A stretch of DNA of 35,527 bases, from NCBI GenBank assembly GCA_002391385.1, contig DGEY01000044.1:1-35527 (forward strand). The letters are read 5' to 3'. This DNA comes from Firmicutes bacterium UBA3914 (lineage in GTDB: Bacteria > Bacillota > Limnochordia > Darwinibacteriales > Darwinibacteriaceae). A program made the position numbers and the translations under genes. This document shows, piece after piece, positions 28,814 to 35,527 of this stretch (within the stretch, counting starts at the first letter, position 1; each line of letters opens with the position of its first letter). The notes under the pieces were generated by a model, which was not told the DNA's origin, did not search any database, and worked only from the letters and a program-made list of their open reading frames with translations.

Positions 28814-29656
28814 GTGAAACGCGTGCTGGACATGATTCTGCGCTGGAAGGTTCCCCTTATCATCTTGCTCGTGATCATTATGGTGGGAACGATCCACTAC
28901 ACTTCCACTTCGCGGTTGAAGATCAGCCTCTTTGAGGGCCTCGGTCGCGACCTCCTGGTGCCCTTCCAATGGGTGTTCAGCAGGGCCCAGCGCTTTGTGC
29001 TGCATCAGGTGGAGAAGGTCCAGACCCTGCGCACCCTCAAGGAGAGGAACGCCGAGCTGGAGGAGCTGGTCCTCTCTCTCCAGGCGGAGGTTTTGGAACT
29101 GCGCAACTATAAACGGGAAAACGAATGGTTGCGGGAAGCCCTAGACTTCAAGAATGAACGGGGACATGACCTGCTGGTAGCGGAAGTGATCGGTCGCTCT
29201 CCCAGCAACTGGGAGAGCACTATCATTTTGAACAAGGGCTTTGCCCACGGAGTGGAGCAGGGTATGGCCGTGGTCACCAACGAGGGTGTGGTGGGCACCG
29301 TGGTTTCCGTGTCCCGCTTTTCCAGCACCGTGCTTTTGATCATCGATGCCCAAAGCGCAACCGGCGGCCTGGTGCAGTCCACCGGTGATCTGGTGTTGGT
29401 GGAAGGGGGACAAGCTGACCGGGAGACGCTCAGCGCCCGGCCCCTCAGCCGCGATACGGTGGTGGAGGTGGGGGATGTGATCGTGACCTCGGGCTTGAGC
29501 ACCATTTACCCGAAAAACATACCCATAGGCGAAGTGGTGGCTGTGGAACCCCGCCAGCACAACCTGTCCTTCGCCGCGGTTGTGCGCCCCTTTGTGGATT
29601 TCAACCGTTTGGAATACGTCCTCATCGTTTTGCCGCAGGACAACGGGGAGAGTTAG
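28814..29656 (+). CDS. mreC: Rod-shape-determining protein MreC
   Basis: MreC is a bitopic membrane protein whose extracellular part links MreB to PBP2 and RodA in the elongasome. The 280-residue product has a short cytoplasmic start, one membrane segment (PLIILLVIIMVGTIHYT), a coiled coil (LRTLKERNAELEELVLSLQAEVLELR), and two beta-barrel domains beginning near VAEVIGRSPSNWESTIILNKG. It ends in LEYVLIVLPQ. The GTG at 28814 is preceded by GGGAGAGGAT. Twenty-seven bases separate it from mreB and one base from mreD. Confidence 0.95.
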   Translation: MKRVLDMILRWKVPLIILLVIIMVGTIHYTSTSRLKISLFEGLGRDLLVPFQWVFSRAQRFVLHQVEKVQTLRTLKERNAELEELVLSLQAEVLELRNYKRENEWLREALDFKNERGHDLLVAEVIGRSPSNWESTIILNKGFAHGVEQGMAVVTNEGVVGTVVSVSRFSSTVLLIIDAQSATGGLVQSTGDLVLVEGGQADRETLSARPLSRDTVVEVGDVIVTSGLSTIYPKNIPIGEVVAVEPRQHNLSFAAVVRPFVDFNRLEYVLIVLPQDNGES

Positions 29657-29657
29657 C

Positions 29658-30170
29658 ATGAGATATCTCGTCTACGGCTTGGTGCTGCTGCTGACGCTGG
29701 TGCTGCAGACGGCCGGCGTTCCGGGCATCGTCTTTTTTGGCTTCAAGCCCCAGCTGCTGCTGCTGGTAAGCCTGCTTGCCGCCATGATCCTGCCGCCCGT
29801 TGAAGCGGTGGTGTTTGGGTTCTGCGCCGGCTTGGCCCAGGATCTGGTGGTGGGAAGGTTCATCACTCTGCATGCTGGTGTTTTTGTGCTGGTGGCCTTG
29901 GTGGAGGGACTGGTCATCCAGCGTTTTTACGGTGAGAATTTCATCGTGCGTTTCGGTTCTTTGTCTTTGGGCACCGCCTTGGCCCAGGTGCTCTACCTAT
30001 TGGCGGCTGCGTCCTTCGGCCTTTCCCGCAGCTGGGACCTGGGAACATGGTGGGCTATTTTGGCGGTGAGCTTGTTTAACGGCTTTCTCGGCACGCCGCT
30101 TTACAGGCCTTTGGCCAGGCTGAACAGGCGCCTGCTTTACTATGACGAACTGCTGAAAAGAACGGGGTGA
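29658..30170 (+). CDS. mreD: Rod-shape-determining protein MreD
   Basis: MreD is a small polytopic membrane protein of the elongasome. The 170-residue product has five or so hydrophobic segments, starting RYLVYGLVLLLTLVLQTAG. It then shows FFGFKPQLLLLVSLLAAMI and the family-like FGFCAGLAQDLVVGRFITLHA, and ends in a charged LARLNRRLLYYDELL. The ATG at 29658 is one base after the mreC stop, with GGGGAGAG inside the end of mreC. Sequence conservation is weak in this family, so the call rests on topology and position between mreC and mrdA. Confidence 0.93.
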   Translation: MRYLVYGLVLLLTLVLQTAGVPGIVFFGFKPQLLLLVSLLAAMILPPVEAVVFGFCAGLAQDLVVGRFITLHAGVFVLVALVEGLVIQRFYGENFIVRFGSLSLGTALAQVLYLLAAASFGLSRSWDLGTWWAILAVSLFNGFLGTPLYRPLARLNRRLLYYDELLKRTG

Positions 30171-30175
30171 CGTCA

Positions 30176-32008
30176 GTGGCGGACAAGGAAAGGGAAAAGC
30201 GTCTCGTCGTTCTTTTTCTGATCGCTGTCGTCTGCGCCCTGGTGATTGTGGGCCGCCTGTGGTATCTGATGCTGGCCCGGGGCGAGTACTATGCCCGGCT
30301 GGCCGATGGAAACCGCATCAGGCAGCTGCGTCTGCTTCCGGCCCGGGGAGAGATCCGGGACCGCCACGGGCAGGTGCTGGTGCGCAGTAAGTCGGCCTTT
30401 ACAGTTTCGGTGGTGCCAGGGGGCCTGCCCGAGGACGGCCATCGCGTGCGGGAGCTTCTGGGCAGCATCCTGGGTCTCACCGATGAGGAACTGGTGGAAG
30501 CCATTGAAAAGGGCCAGGGCTTTCCCTACGAGCCCGTGCGCATCCAGCGGGATGTGGAACCGGAAACGGTGATCGCCATTGAAGAAAACCGCATCAACCT
30601 GCCGGGCATCTTCATAGAGGAGGAGCCGGTGCGGGAGTACCTGCACGGCGGTTTGGCCGCGCATGTCTTGGGTTACCTGGGCGTGATCAGCGCCAGTGAG
30701 CTGCAGGCCTACGGCCCCACCTACCGCGGCAGCGATCTTGTGGGAAAAAGCGGGATTGAACGCACCTATGAGGAGCTGCTGCGGGGGGAGATCGGTGCCC
30801 TCACCGTGGAGGTCAATGCCCTCAGCCGGCCCATCCGCACCGTGAATGTCCTGGAACCGGTGCCGGGGCACAATATCATCCTCACGTTGGACGCCCGGCT
30901 GCAGAAGGTGGCGGAAGAAGCCTTCGCCGAGCATATTCTCACCCTGGAGGATAACCCGGGGACGCAGACCGGGGCTGTCTTGGTCATGAACCCGAAGACC
31001 GGCGAGATCCTGGTCATGGCCAGTGTCCCCGGTTACAACCCTGATGTGCTCAACGATCAGTCCAGGCGCAATGAATACTACTCCGCCTTGATTTCCGACC
31101 CGCGCCTGCCCCTGTTTAACCGGGCCACCCAAGCCCTGTACGGACCGGGCTCCACTTTTAAACCCATCACAGCCCTGGCCATTTTGGAGGAAGGGATCTT
31201 GGGCCCGAAGGACCGCTTCAACGCCACCGGCGTGAGCCAGTACGGGGTGAAGGACTGGGTGATCAATTTGGGCCTGGCCCCCTTCGGGCTCATCGACCTC
31301 AACGATGCCTTGGGCATGTCCAGCAATCACTACTTCGCCGATAACGGTACCAAAGTGGGCATTGACCGCCTCTCCACCTGGATGGAGGCCCTGGGTTTTG
31401 GACAGCCCACGGGTCTGAAGCTCTATCCCCCAGAGGCCAGCGGGATCGTCCCCAGCAGGGAGTGGAAGCGCAATGCCTTTAGGGATCGCCCCACGTCCGA
31501 GCAGAATTGGTATCCCACAGACACCGAGCAGATCTCCATTGGCCAGGGTTTTCACCAGATGACCCTCCTCCAGCTGGCGCAGGCCTATGCCGCCATTGCC
31601 AATAGGGGACAGATCTACACACCCCAGATCGTGAAGGAGATTGAGGCCCCCGACGGCACGGTGGTGTTCCGGGCGGAACCGGAGTTGGCCAGGGAGATCG
31701 ATGTTAAGCCCTCCACCTGGGACGCCCTCTTGGAGGCCCTCCGGGCTCCCATCACCCATCCCCGGGGTACGGCCAGGGGCGTCATGGGGGATTTCCCCAT
31801 CCCCATTGCGGGCAAAACAGGCACCTGGGAAGTGGCGGGGAGCATTTCCAACGGGCTTTTCGTGGGTTTTGCCCCGGTGGATGATCCGGAGATCTTGGTG
31901 GCCGTGATCGTGGAAAAGGGTGGGGGCGGTTCCTCCACGGCTACCCCCATCGCCAGGAAGATCTTCGATGCCTATTTCGGACTAGACGGCGATGGAGATG
32001 CAGAATGA
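30176..32008 (+). CDS. mrdA: Penicillin-binding protein 2 (elongation-specific transpeptidase)
   Basis: PBP2 cross-links peptidoglycan during lateral growth, working with RodA and MreBCD. The 610-residue product has one N-terminal membrane anchor (LVVLFLIAVVCALVIVGRLWYL) and the class B dimerisation domain (LPARGEIRDRHGQVL, YLGVISASEL, GSDLVGKSGIERTYEELLRG). The transpeptidase domain has all three catalytic motifs: GPGSTFKP with Ser326 and Lys329, SSN around 382-384, and KTG at 547. I chose GTG at 30176 because GGGGTGA lies 5-6 bases upstream; GTG at 30167, overlapping the mreD stop, would add 3 residues. It ends the mre operon; a shared intergenic motif follows its stop directly. Confidence 0.96.
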   Translation: MADKEREKRLVVLFLIAVVCALVIVGRLWYLMLARGEYYARLADGNRIRQLRLLPARGEIRDRHGQVLVRSKSAFTVSVVPGGLPEDGHRVRELLGSILGLTDEELVEAIEKGQGFPYEPVRIQRDVEPETVIAIEENRINLPGIFIEEEPVREYLHGGLAAHVLGYLGVISASELQAYGPTYRGSDLVGKSGIERTYEELLRGEIGALTVEVNALSRPIRTVNVLEPVPGHNIILTLDARLQKVAEEAFAEHILTLEDNPGTQTGAVLVMNPKTGEILVMASVPGYNPDVLNDQSRRNEYYSALISDPRLPLFNRATQALYGPGSTFKPITALAILEEGILGPKDRFNATGVSQYGVKDWVINLGLAPFGLIDLNDALGMSSNHYFADNGTKVGIDRLSTWMEALGFGQPTGLKLYPPEASGIVPSREWKRNAFRDRPTSEQNWYPTDTEQISIGQGFHQMTLLQLAQAYAAIANRGQIYTPQIVKEIEAPDGTVVFRAEPELAREIDVKPSTWDALLEALRAPITHPRGTARGVMGDFPIPIAGKTGTWEVAGSISNGLFVGFAPVDDPEILVAVIVEKGGGGSSTATPIARKIFDAYFGLDGDGDAE

Positions 32009-32035
32009 GGCAGGAGTACAGCGGATTTTGCAGAA
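32009..32035 (+). repeat. Intergenic motif GGCAGGA-N17-GAA, copy C
   Basis: GGCAGGA at 32009-32015, 17 bases, GAA at 32033-32035. It begins at the base after the mrdA stop and lies 31 bases before minC. Spacing is identical to the copies at 1533 and 19043. Confidence 0.5.
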
Positions 32036-32066
32036 ATTAGAAATGGTGAGTTAGGAGTGGACGGTC

Positions 32067-32702
32067 ATGAATACTCAGCTGTGTGCAATCAAGGGCAGCC
32101 GTGACGGCCTGGTGGTCACCATCAGCGATGCAGCACGCTTTGCCGAAGTATTAACCGCACTGGAGGAGCAGCTCATTGCCTCCGAGAGTTTTTTCCAAGG
32201 AAGCACTGTCAAGCTCCTGGTCCGGCAGGGAACCCTTTCCCCCAGCCAGCTGGACCAAATCGAAAGGATAATAACCCGCTACGGTATGAATCTCGATCGG
32301 CAGCCGCCCAGCTGGGGGCTGACGGCCGCCGCGAGGGAAGCGCCTGTTCCAGCCGCCCGCTCCGAGGTGGAGCACAACACCCTGCTGGTTAAGCGCACCA
32401 TCCGTTCCGGTCAGAGGCTGCACTACGACGGCAACGTGGTGGTGATGGGGGATGTGAACCCCGGGGCCGAGGTGGTCTGCACAGGGGACATCTTGGTCTT
32501 GGGTTCGCTGAGGGGCGTGGCCCATGCCGGCGCGGAGGGGAAGACCGATGCCATCGTCTTCGCCTTTCGCTTGGAACCTACTCAGCTGCGCATTGCCCAT
32601 GTGATTTCCCGGGCACCGGATGAGAAGCTGCCTCAGCCCCAGGGTCCGGAAATCGCCAGGGTTGTGGGAGATCGCATTCAGCTGTCAGTTTACAACCACT
32701 AA
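32067..32702 (+). CDS. minC: Septum site-determining protein MinC
   Basis: MinC inhibits FtsZ ring formation away from midcell and is carried to the membrane by MinD. The 211-residue product has a divergent N-terminal FtsZ-binding domain (CAIKGSRDGLVVTISD, ESFFQGSTVKLLVRQGTLS). A Pro/Ala-rich linker follows, then the C-terminal beta-helix that dimerises and binds MinD: LLVKRTIRSGQRLHYDGNVV, MGDVNPGAEVVCTGDILVLG and SLRGVAHAGAEG. The latter are textbook MinC_C motifs. ATG at 32067 lies 58 bases after mrdA. It is followed by minD and minE. Confidence 0.96.
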   Translation: MNTQLCAIKGSRDGLVVTISDAARFAEVLTALEEQLIASESFFQGSTVKLLVRQGTLSPSQLDQIERIITRYGMNLDRQPPSWGLTAAAREAPVPAARSEVEHNTLLVKRTIRSGQRLHYDGNVVVMGDVNPGAEVVCTGDILVLGSLRGVAHAGAEGKTDAIVFAFRLEPTQLRIAHVISRAPDEKLPQPQGPEIARVVGDRIQLSVYNH

Positions 32703-32723
32703 GGGTTGAGGGAGGAACTGGTA

Positions 32724-33524
32724 TTGGGAAAAGTCATAGTGATCACTAGCGGAAAAGGCGGAGTAGGCAAGACGACAACCACTGCCAACATCGGAACCGG
32801 TTTGGCAGCCCTGGGGCAGAAAGTGTGCTTGGTGGATACCGATATCGGCCTGAGGAACCTGGATGTGGTTATGGGCCTGGAGAACAGGATTGTCTACGAT
32901 CTGCTGCATGTTGTGGAGGGCCAGTGCCGTCTGCGGCAAGCGCTGATCAAGGACAAGCAGTTCGGCGACCGCTTAGTACTCCTGCCTGCGCCCCAGACCC
33001 GGGAAAAGGACGCGGTCACACCGGAGCAGATGAAGGAACTCATGAAGGAACTCAGGGAGGAGTATGATTTCGTGCTCCTGGACAGCCCCGCGGGCATTGA
33101 GCACGGTTTCAAGAACGCCGTTGCCGGAGCGGATCACGCCATTGTGGTCACGACGCCGGAGATCGCCGCGGTGCGGGACGCCGATCGGATCATCGGCCTT
33201 TTGGAGGCGGCTGAGCTCTACGATCCCCAGCTGATCATCAACCGGGTGCGCCCGGGCATGGTGCGCCGGGGAGATATGATGAGCATCGGCGACATCGATG
33301 ACATCCTTGCCATAGAGATTTTGGGCGTGGTTCCCGATGATCAGGATATCATTGTGTCCACCAACAGGGGCGAACCGGTGGTCACCAATCCCAAGTCCCG
33401 TGCGGGCCAGGCCTACCGCAACATCGCCCGCCGCCTGCTTGGTGAAGAAGTCCCCCTGATGAATCTCGAGGAACGGAAGGTCATGCACTGGTTTAAGCGG
33501 CTCCTCAGCGGAGAGGCCCAATAG
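32724..33524 (+). CDS. minD: Septum site-determining ATPase MinD
   Basis: MinD is a ParA-type ATPase that binds the membrane as an ATP dimer and recruits MinC. The 266-residue product opens KVIVITSGKGGVGKTTTTAN with the deviant Walker A. It has VDTDIGLRNLDVVMGLENR, the switch segment FVLLDSPAGIEHGF, and VVTTPEIAAVRDADRIIGLL. It ends in a basic amphipathic membrane-targeting helix (KVMHWFKRLL). I chose TTG at 32724 because the N-terminus then matches MinD proteins and GGGAGGAA lies about 7 bases upstream; a TTG at 32706 would add 6 residues. Confidence 0.97.
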   Translation: MGKVIVITSGKGGVGKTTTTANIGTGLAALGQKVCLVDTDIGLRNLDVVMGLENRIVYDLLHVVEGQCRLRQALIKDKQFGDRLVLLPAPQTREKDAVTPEQMKELMKELREEYDFVLLDSPAGIEHGFKNAVAGADHAIVVTTPEIAAVRDADRIIGLLEAAELYDPQLIINRVRPGMVRRGDMMSIGDIDDILAIEILGVVPDDQDIIVSTNRGEPVVTNPKSRAGQAYRNIARRLLGEEVPLMNLEERKVMHWFKRLLSGEAQ

Positions 33525-33538
33525 AAGGAGGGAGCGGC

Positions 33539-33865
33539 ATGTTCGAGTTTCTCAGCAAGCTGTTTGGAGGGTTTGAAGGCAGCAAGAACCGTGCCAAGGA
33601 ACGGCTCCGCCTGGTGCTGGTGCACGATCGGGCCAGTCTCTCTCCGGGTTTGGTGGAGGCCTTGAAAGAGGAGCTGATTGAGGTGATCACCAAGTACATG
33701 GAAATCGACGAAGAGGGTCTGGAAGTCAACTTCGACAAAAGCGATGACTCTGTGGCCTTAATTGCCAACATCCCTGTAAAAAGCGTAAAGCGCGGTATGG
33801 GCGAGGCGCCGGGGGGCAAAAGGCAGTCCAAGGGTAGGGGGCAGCAAGGGGGCAAGAAGAGGTAG
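33539..33865 (+). CDS. minE: Cell-division topological specificity factor MinE, with basic tail
   Basis: MinE stimulates MinD ATPase and drives pole-to-pole Min oscillation, so its presence suggests an oscillating system rather than the DivIVA/MinJ type. The 108-residue product has the N-terminal amphipathic membrane helix (FEFLSKLFGG), the anti-MinCD region AKERLRLVLVHDRASLSPGL, and the topological-specificity domain (LKEELIEVITKYMEIDEEGLEV). The last 20 or so residues are Gly, Lys, Arg and Gln-rich (KRQSKGRGQQGGKKR), beyond the usual end of MinE at about 85-90 residues. ATG at 33539 follows AAGGAGGGAG, 14 bases after minD. Confidence 0.95.
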   Translation: MFEFLSKLFGGFEGSKNRAKERLRLVLVHDRASLSPGLVEALKEELIEVITKYMEIDEEGLEVNFDKSDDSVALIANIPVKSVKRGMGEAPGGKRQSKGRGQQGGKKR

Positions 33866-33928
33866 AAATACGGGAGGTATGAACGGGCATCTCCACTAAT
33901 ATACTGACAGATGAGGGGGTGCCTGATC

Positions 33929-34162
33929 ATGGCTGAGCGCTTTGCCCGCCATCTGCTGCTGGCGGCGGTCATCTTCGTGGTAATGGCTGCTTTGGTCTAC
34001 AGCAACATGGAGTTGGTCCTGCCGGTAACCGAATATGTAAGTTATGTGGTCACAACTGATCTTTCCCTCCAGCCCATTCTCGAGAGGATGAACCTGGCTG
34101 AAAAACTGCCCCAGTGGCAGTCCTGGCTGAAAGGGTGGACCGAAGCCACCTCCGGCTGGTGA
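33929..34162 (+). CDS. Short single-pass membrane protein upstream of spoIVFB
   Basis: This 77-residue product has one membrane segment (LLLAAVIFVVMAALVYS) close to the N-terminus and an exported tail of about 50 residues with EYVSYVVTTDLSLQPILERM and two Trp-rich turns. I do not recognise a domain. In Bacillota the gene before spoIVFB is often spoIVFA, an M23/LytM-domain membrane protein that holds the SpoIVFB protease inactive. This product has the same topology but no LytM domain. I chose ATG at 33929, with GAGGGGG 8 bases upstream, over ATG at 33911. It lies 4 bases before spoIVFB, so it is translationally coupled to it. A SpoIVFA-like role is inference. Confidence 0.75.
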   Translation: MAERFARHLLLAAVIFVVMAALVYSNMELVLPVTEYVSYVVTTDLSLQPILERMNLAEKLPQWQSWLKGWTEATSGW

Positions 34163-34166
34163 GGAA

Positions 34167-35054
34167 ATGAGGATAGGCAGCTGTTTTGGGATTCCGCTAA
34201 AAGTGAATCCCTTTTTCATTCTCCTTTTGGTCTGGGCCGCCTTCTGGGGCAGGCTGGGGGAGGCGCTGCTCCTTTTGGCCATCGTGCTCTGGCATGAAAC
34301 CTGCCATGTCCTGGCGGCGGCCGTGTACAAGCTGCCGGTTACAGACATCGAGCTGCTGCCCTTCGGCGGCGTGGCCAGGCTGGAGGCTTTTCTGCAGCTG
34401 AATCCCAAGGCGGAATGGATTGTGGCGGCTGCAGGTCCCCTGGGCAATCTGTTTTTGGTGGGTGCAGCCTATGGACTCGCTCCCTACCTGGCGATTGACG
34501 CCTACTGGTTCCGCTTCTTTGTCCAGGCCAATGCGGGTATGGCCCTGTTTAACCTGCTACCCTGTCTGCCCCTGGACGGTGGGCGGGTTCTGCGCAGCCT
34601 CTTGGTGCGCACCCAGGGTTTTGCCCAAGCCACCCGTGCCGCAGCCCGCCTAGGACAGGCCTGCAGCGTCCTGCTCCTGGGCTGGGGAGTTTACAATGTC
34701 CTTTACAAACGGTATAATTTTATATTAGTGCTTTTTGCAGGCGTAATGCTGTTTGCCGCTGCCCGGCAGGAGCTGACCAACGCCAGCTACGTGTTCATGC
34801 GCTATCTCACCGCCCGCAGACAGCAGCTGCGCCTGGCTCGGGTATGCGCTGTGAAGCATCTGGCCGCCACCAGCGAGAGCTCCTTGGGGGAAGTACTGCG
34901 CAGTTTCCAACCCCCCAGCTACCACTTGATCTGGGTGGTTGATCTGGATGGGAAAGTCGCGGGCTTCCTCGGGGAACTGGAAGTGATCAGCGCCCTGTTC
35001 GAGCATGGATTGTCCTGCAAACTAGGCACACTAACTATGCAGCAGTTATCCTGA
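34167..35054 (+). CDS. spoIVFB: SpoIVFB-like site-2 membrane metalloprotease (M50)
   Basis: SpoIVFB cuts pro-sigma-K inside the mother-cell membrane late in sporulation. The 295-residue product is an M50 protease. The zinc motif is His43-Glu44-Thr-Cys-His47 in LWHETCHVLAAA. The third ligand is the Asp in NLLPCLPLDGGRVL at about residue 138. FGGVARLE follows the first motif as in the family. Several membrane segments surround these. The last 80 or so residues form a CBS-like domain (SLGEVLRSFQPPSYHLIWVV ... GFLGELEVISAL), which binds ATP in known SpoIVFB. ATG at 34167 follows GAGGAA. Assignment to SpoIVFB rather than another M50 rests on the CBS domain and on the position between minCDE and the radical-SAM gene. 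Confidence 0.9.
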   Translation: MRIGSCFGIPLKVNPFFILLLVWAAFWGRLGEALLLLAIVLWHETCHVLAAAVYKLPVTDIELLPFGGVARLEAFLQLNPKAEWIVAAAGPLGNLFLVGAAYGLAPYLAIDAYWFRFFVQANAGMALFNLLPCLPLDGGRVLRSLLVRTQGFAQATRAAARLGQACSVLLLGWGVYNVLYKRYNFILVLFAGVMLFAAARQELTNASYVFMRYLTARRQQLRLARVCAVKHLAATSESSLGEVLRSFQPPSYHLIWVVDLDGKVAGFLGELEVISALFEHGLSCKLGTLTMQQLS

Positions 35055-35079
35055 TTTATGCCGCGAAGGGAGTGGTTCT

Positions 35080-35527
35080 ATGGACAGGCGCCTTCTGCCG
35101 CTTTTGCCGCTGGTGTCCAAACCAGCCCGTTATACCAACAACGAAGTAAACGCCCAGCACAAAGAGTGGACCCCAGACCGGGTCACCATGGCGCTGGCTT
35201 TTCCAGATATATACGACGTGGGCATGGGGCATCTGGGCTTCAAGATTCTCTACTCGATAATTAACGGCCGCCAGGATGCCCTGGCGGAGCGGGTGTATGC
35301 ACCTTGGGTGGACATGCAGGCCCTCATGGAGGAGCGGGGCATACCCCTCACCGCACTGGAATCGGGCCGGGATCTGGCGGACTTTGATCTGGTGGGTTTC
35401 ACCCTCCAACACGAGCTCAGCTACACCAACATTTTGAAGATGCTGGATCTAGGCAGGATTCCCAGGCGCGCCGCCCAGCGCGGGGAAGAAGATCCCCTGG
35501 TTGTGGCCGGCGGGCCCTGTGCCTTTA
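35080..35527 (+). CDS. Radical-SAM protein with B12-binding-like N-terminus (partial, cut by window edge)
   Basis: An open frame from ATG at 35080 runs past the right edge (149 complete codons visible). AAGGGAG lies 7 bases upstream. The visible sequence has KPARYTNNEVNAQHKEW, ALAFPDIYDVGMGHLGFKIL, YAPWVDMQALMEERGIPL, DLVGFTLQHELSYTNILKML and VVAGGPCA. These match the N-terminal cobalamin-binding-like region of the uncharacterised radical-SAM family often annotated TIGR03960. In Bacillota this gene normally follows spoIVFB and precedes a DUF2344 protein, rng and the rplU-rpmA-obg genes. The radical-SAM CxxxCxxC cluster would lie beyond the edge, so it is not seen here. Confidence 0.88.
   Translation, partial: MDRRLLPLLPLVSKPARYTNNEVNAQHKEWTPDRVTMALAFPDIYDVGMGHLGFKILYSIINGRQDALAERVYAPWVDMQALMEERGIPLTALESGRDLADFDLVGFTLQHELSYTNILKMLDLGRIPRRAAQRGEEDPLVVAGGPCAF

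Noticed and set aside
30173..31759. Open frame of 528 codons on the minus strand opposite mrdA
   Set aside because: The + strand encodes PBP2 with all catalytic motifs in this interval. The antisense product shows only low-complexity composition and no motif.

Overview
This 35.5 kb window is ordinary chromosomal housekeeping DNA from a G+C-rich, spore-forming member of the Bacillota, probably an anaerobic Clostridia- or Limnochordia-like lineage. The grounds are the gene order (mazEF; tsaE-tsaB-rimI-tsaD; groES-groEL behind a CIRCE element; pcrA-ligA-gatCAB; T-box-valS-folC; maf-radC-mreBCD-mrdA-minCDE-spoIVFB), a valine T-box leader, the sporulation genes spoIID and spoIVFB, and heavy use of TTG and GTG start codons. 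I see no IS element, phage gene, CRISPR array, rRNA or tRNA gene. Thirty-eight of the 39 genes lie on the + strand; the exception is a cell-wall hydrolase lipoprotein at 10.8-11.6 kb.

Layout. 0.1-0.75 kb: MazEF-type toxin-antitoxin pair with a sigma-A-like promoter and a terminator. 0.8-2.75 kb: a class I glutamine-amidotransferase-like peptidase (C26) and an amidohydrolase. 2.8-5.4 kb: the t6A tRNA-modification genes tsaE, tsaB and tsaD with rimI, all overlapping. 5.4-6.1 kb: comB-like phosphosulfolactate phosphatase. 6.2-8.27 kb: promoter, CIRCE operator, groES, groEL, terminator. 8.3-10.8 kb: hpt, an unusual short guaA and hisIE, closed by a strong hairpin shared with the convergent lipoprotein gene. 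11.7-19.0 kb: pcrA, ligA, gatC, gatA, gatB. 19.1-20.4 kb: a degenerate Lgt-like membrane protein and a Fur-family regulator. 20.4-24.6 kb: T-box leader, valS, folC. 24.6-26.4 kb: SPOR protein, spoIID and a small unknown gene. 26.4-35.5 kb: maf, radC, mreBCD, mrdA, minCDE, a short membrane protein, spoIVFB and the start of a radical-SAM gene cut by the window edge. That last block covers cell shape (MreBCD with PBP2), septum placement (MinCDE) and spore development.

Points most worth a second look: (1) the GMP synthase has lost most of its glutaminase domain, including the catalytic Cys and His-Glu, while its ATP-pyrophosphatase and dimerisation domains look intact, so it should depend on free ammonia or on an unknown partner; (2) an intergenic motif GGCAGGA-N17-GAA occurs three times with identical spacing, each time shortly after a stop codon on the coding strand; (3) an intrinsic-terminator hairpin carries the spoIID ribosome-binding site and its T-tract runs into the TTG start codon; (4) an Lgt-superfamily protein without the usual catalytic motifs; (5) a short membrane protein where SpoIVFA would be expected.

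All assignments come from reading motifs and gene order by eye; no database search was run.
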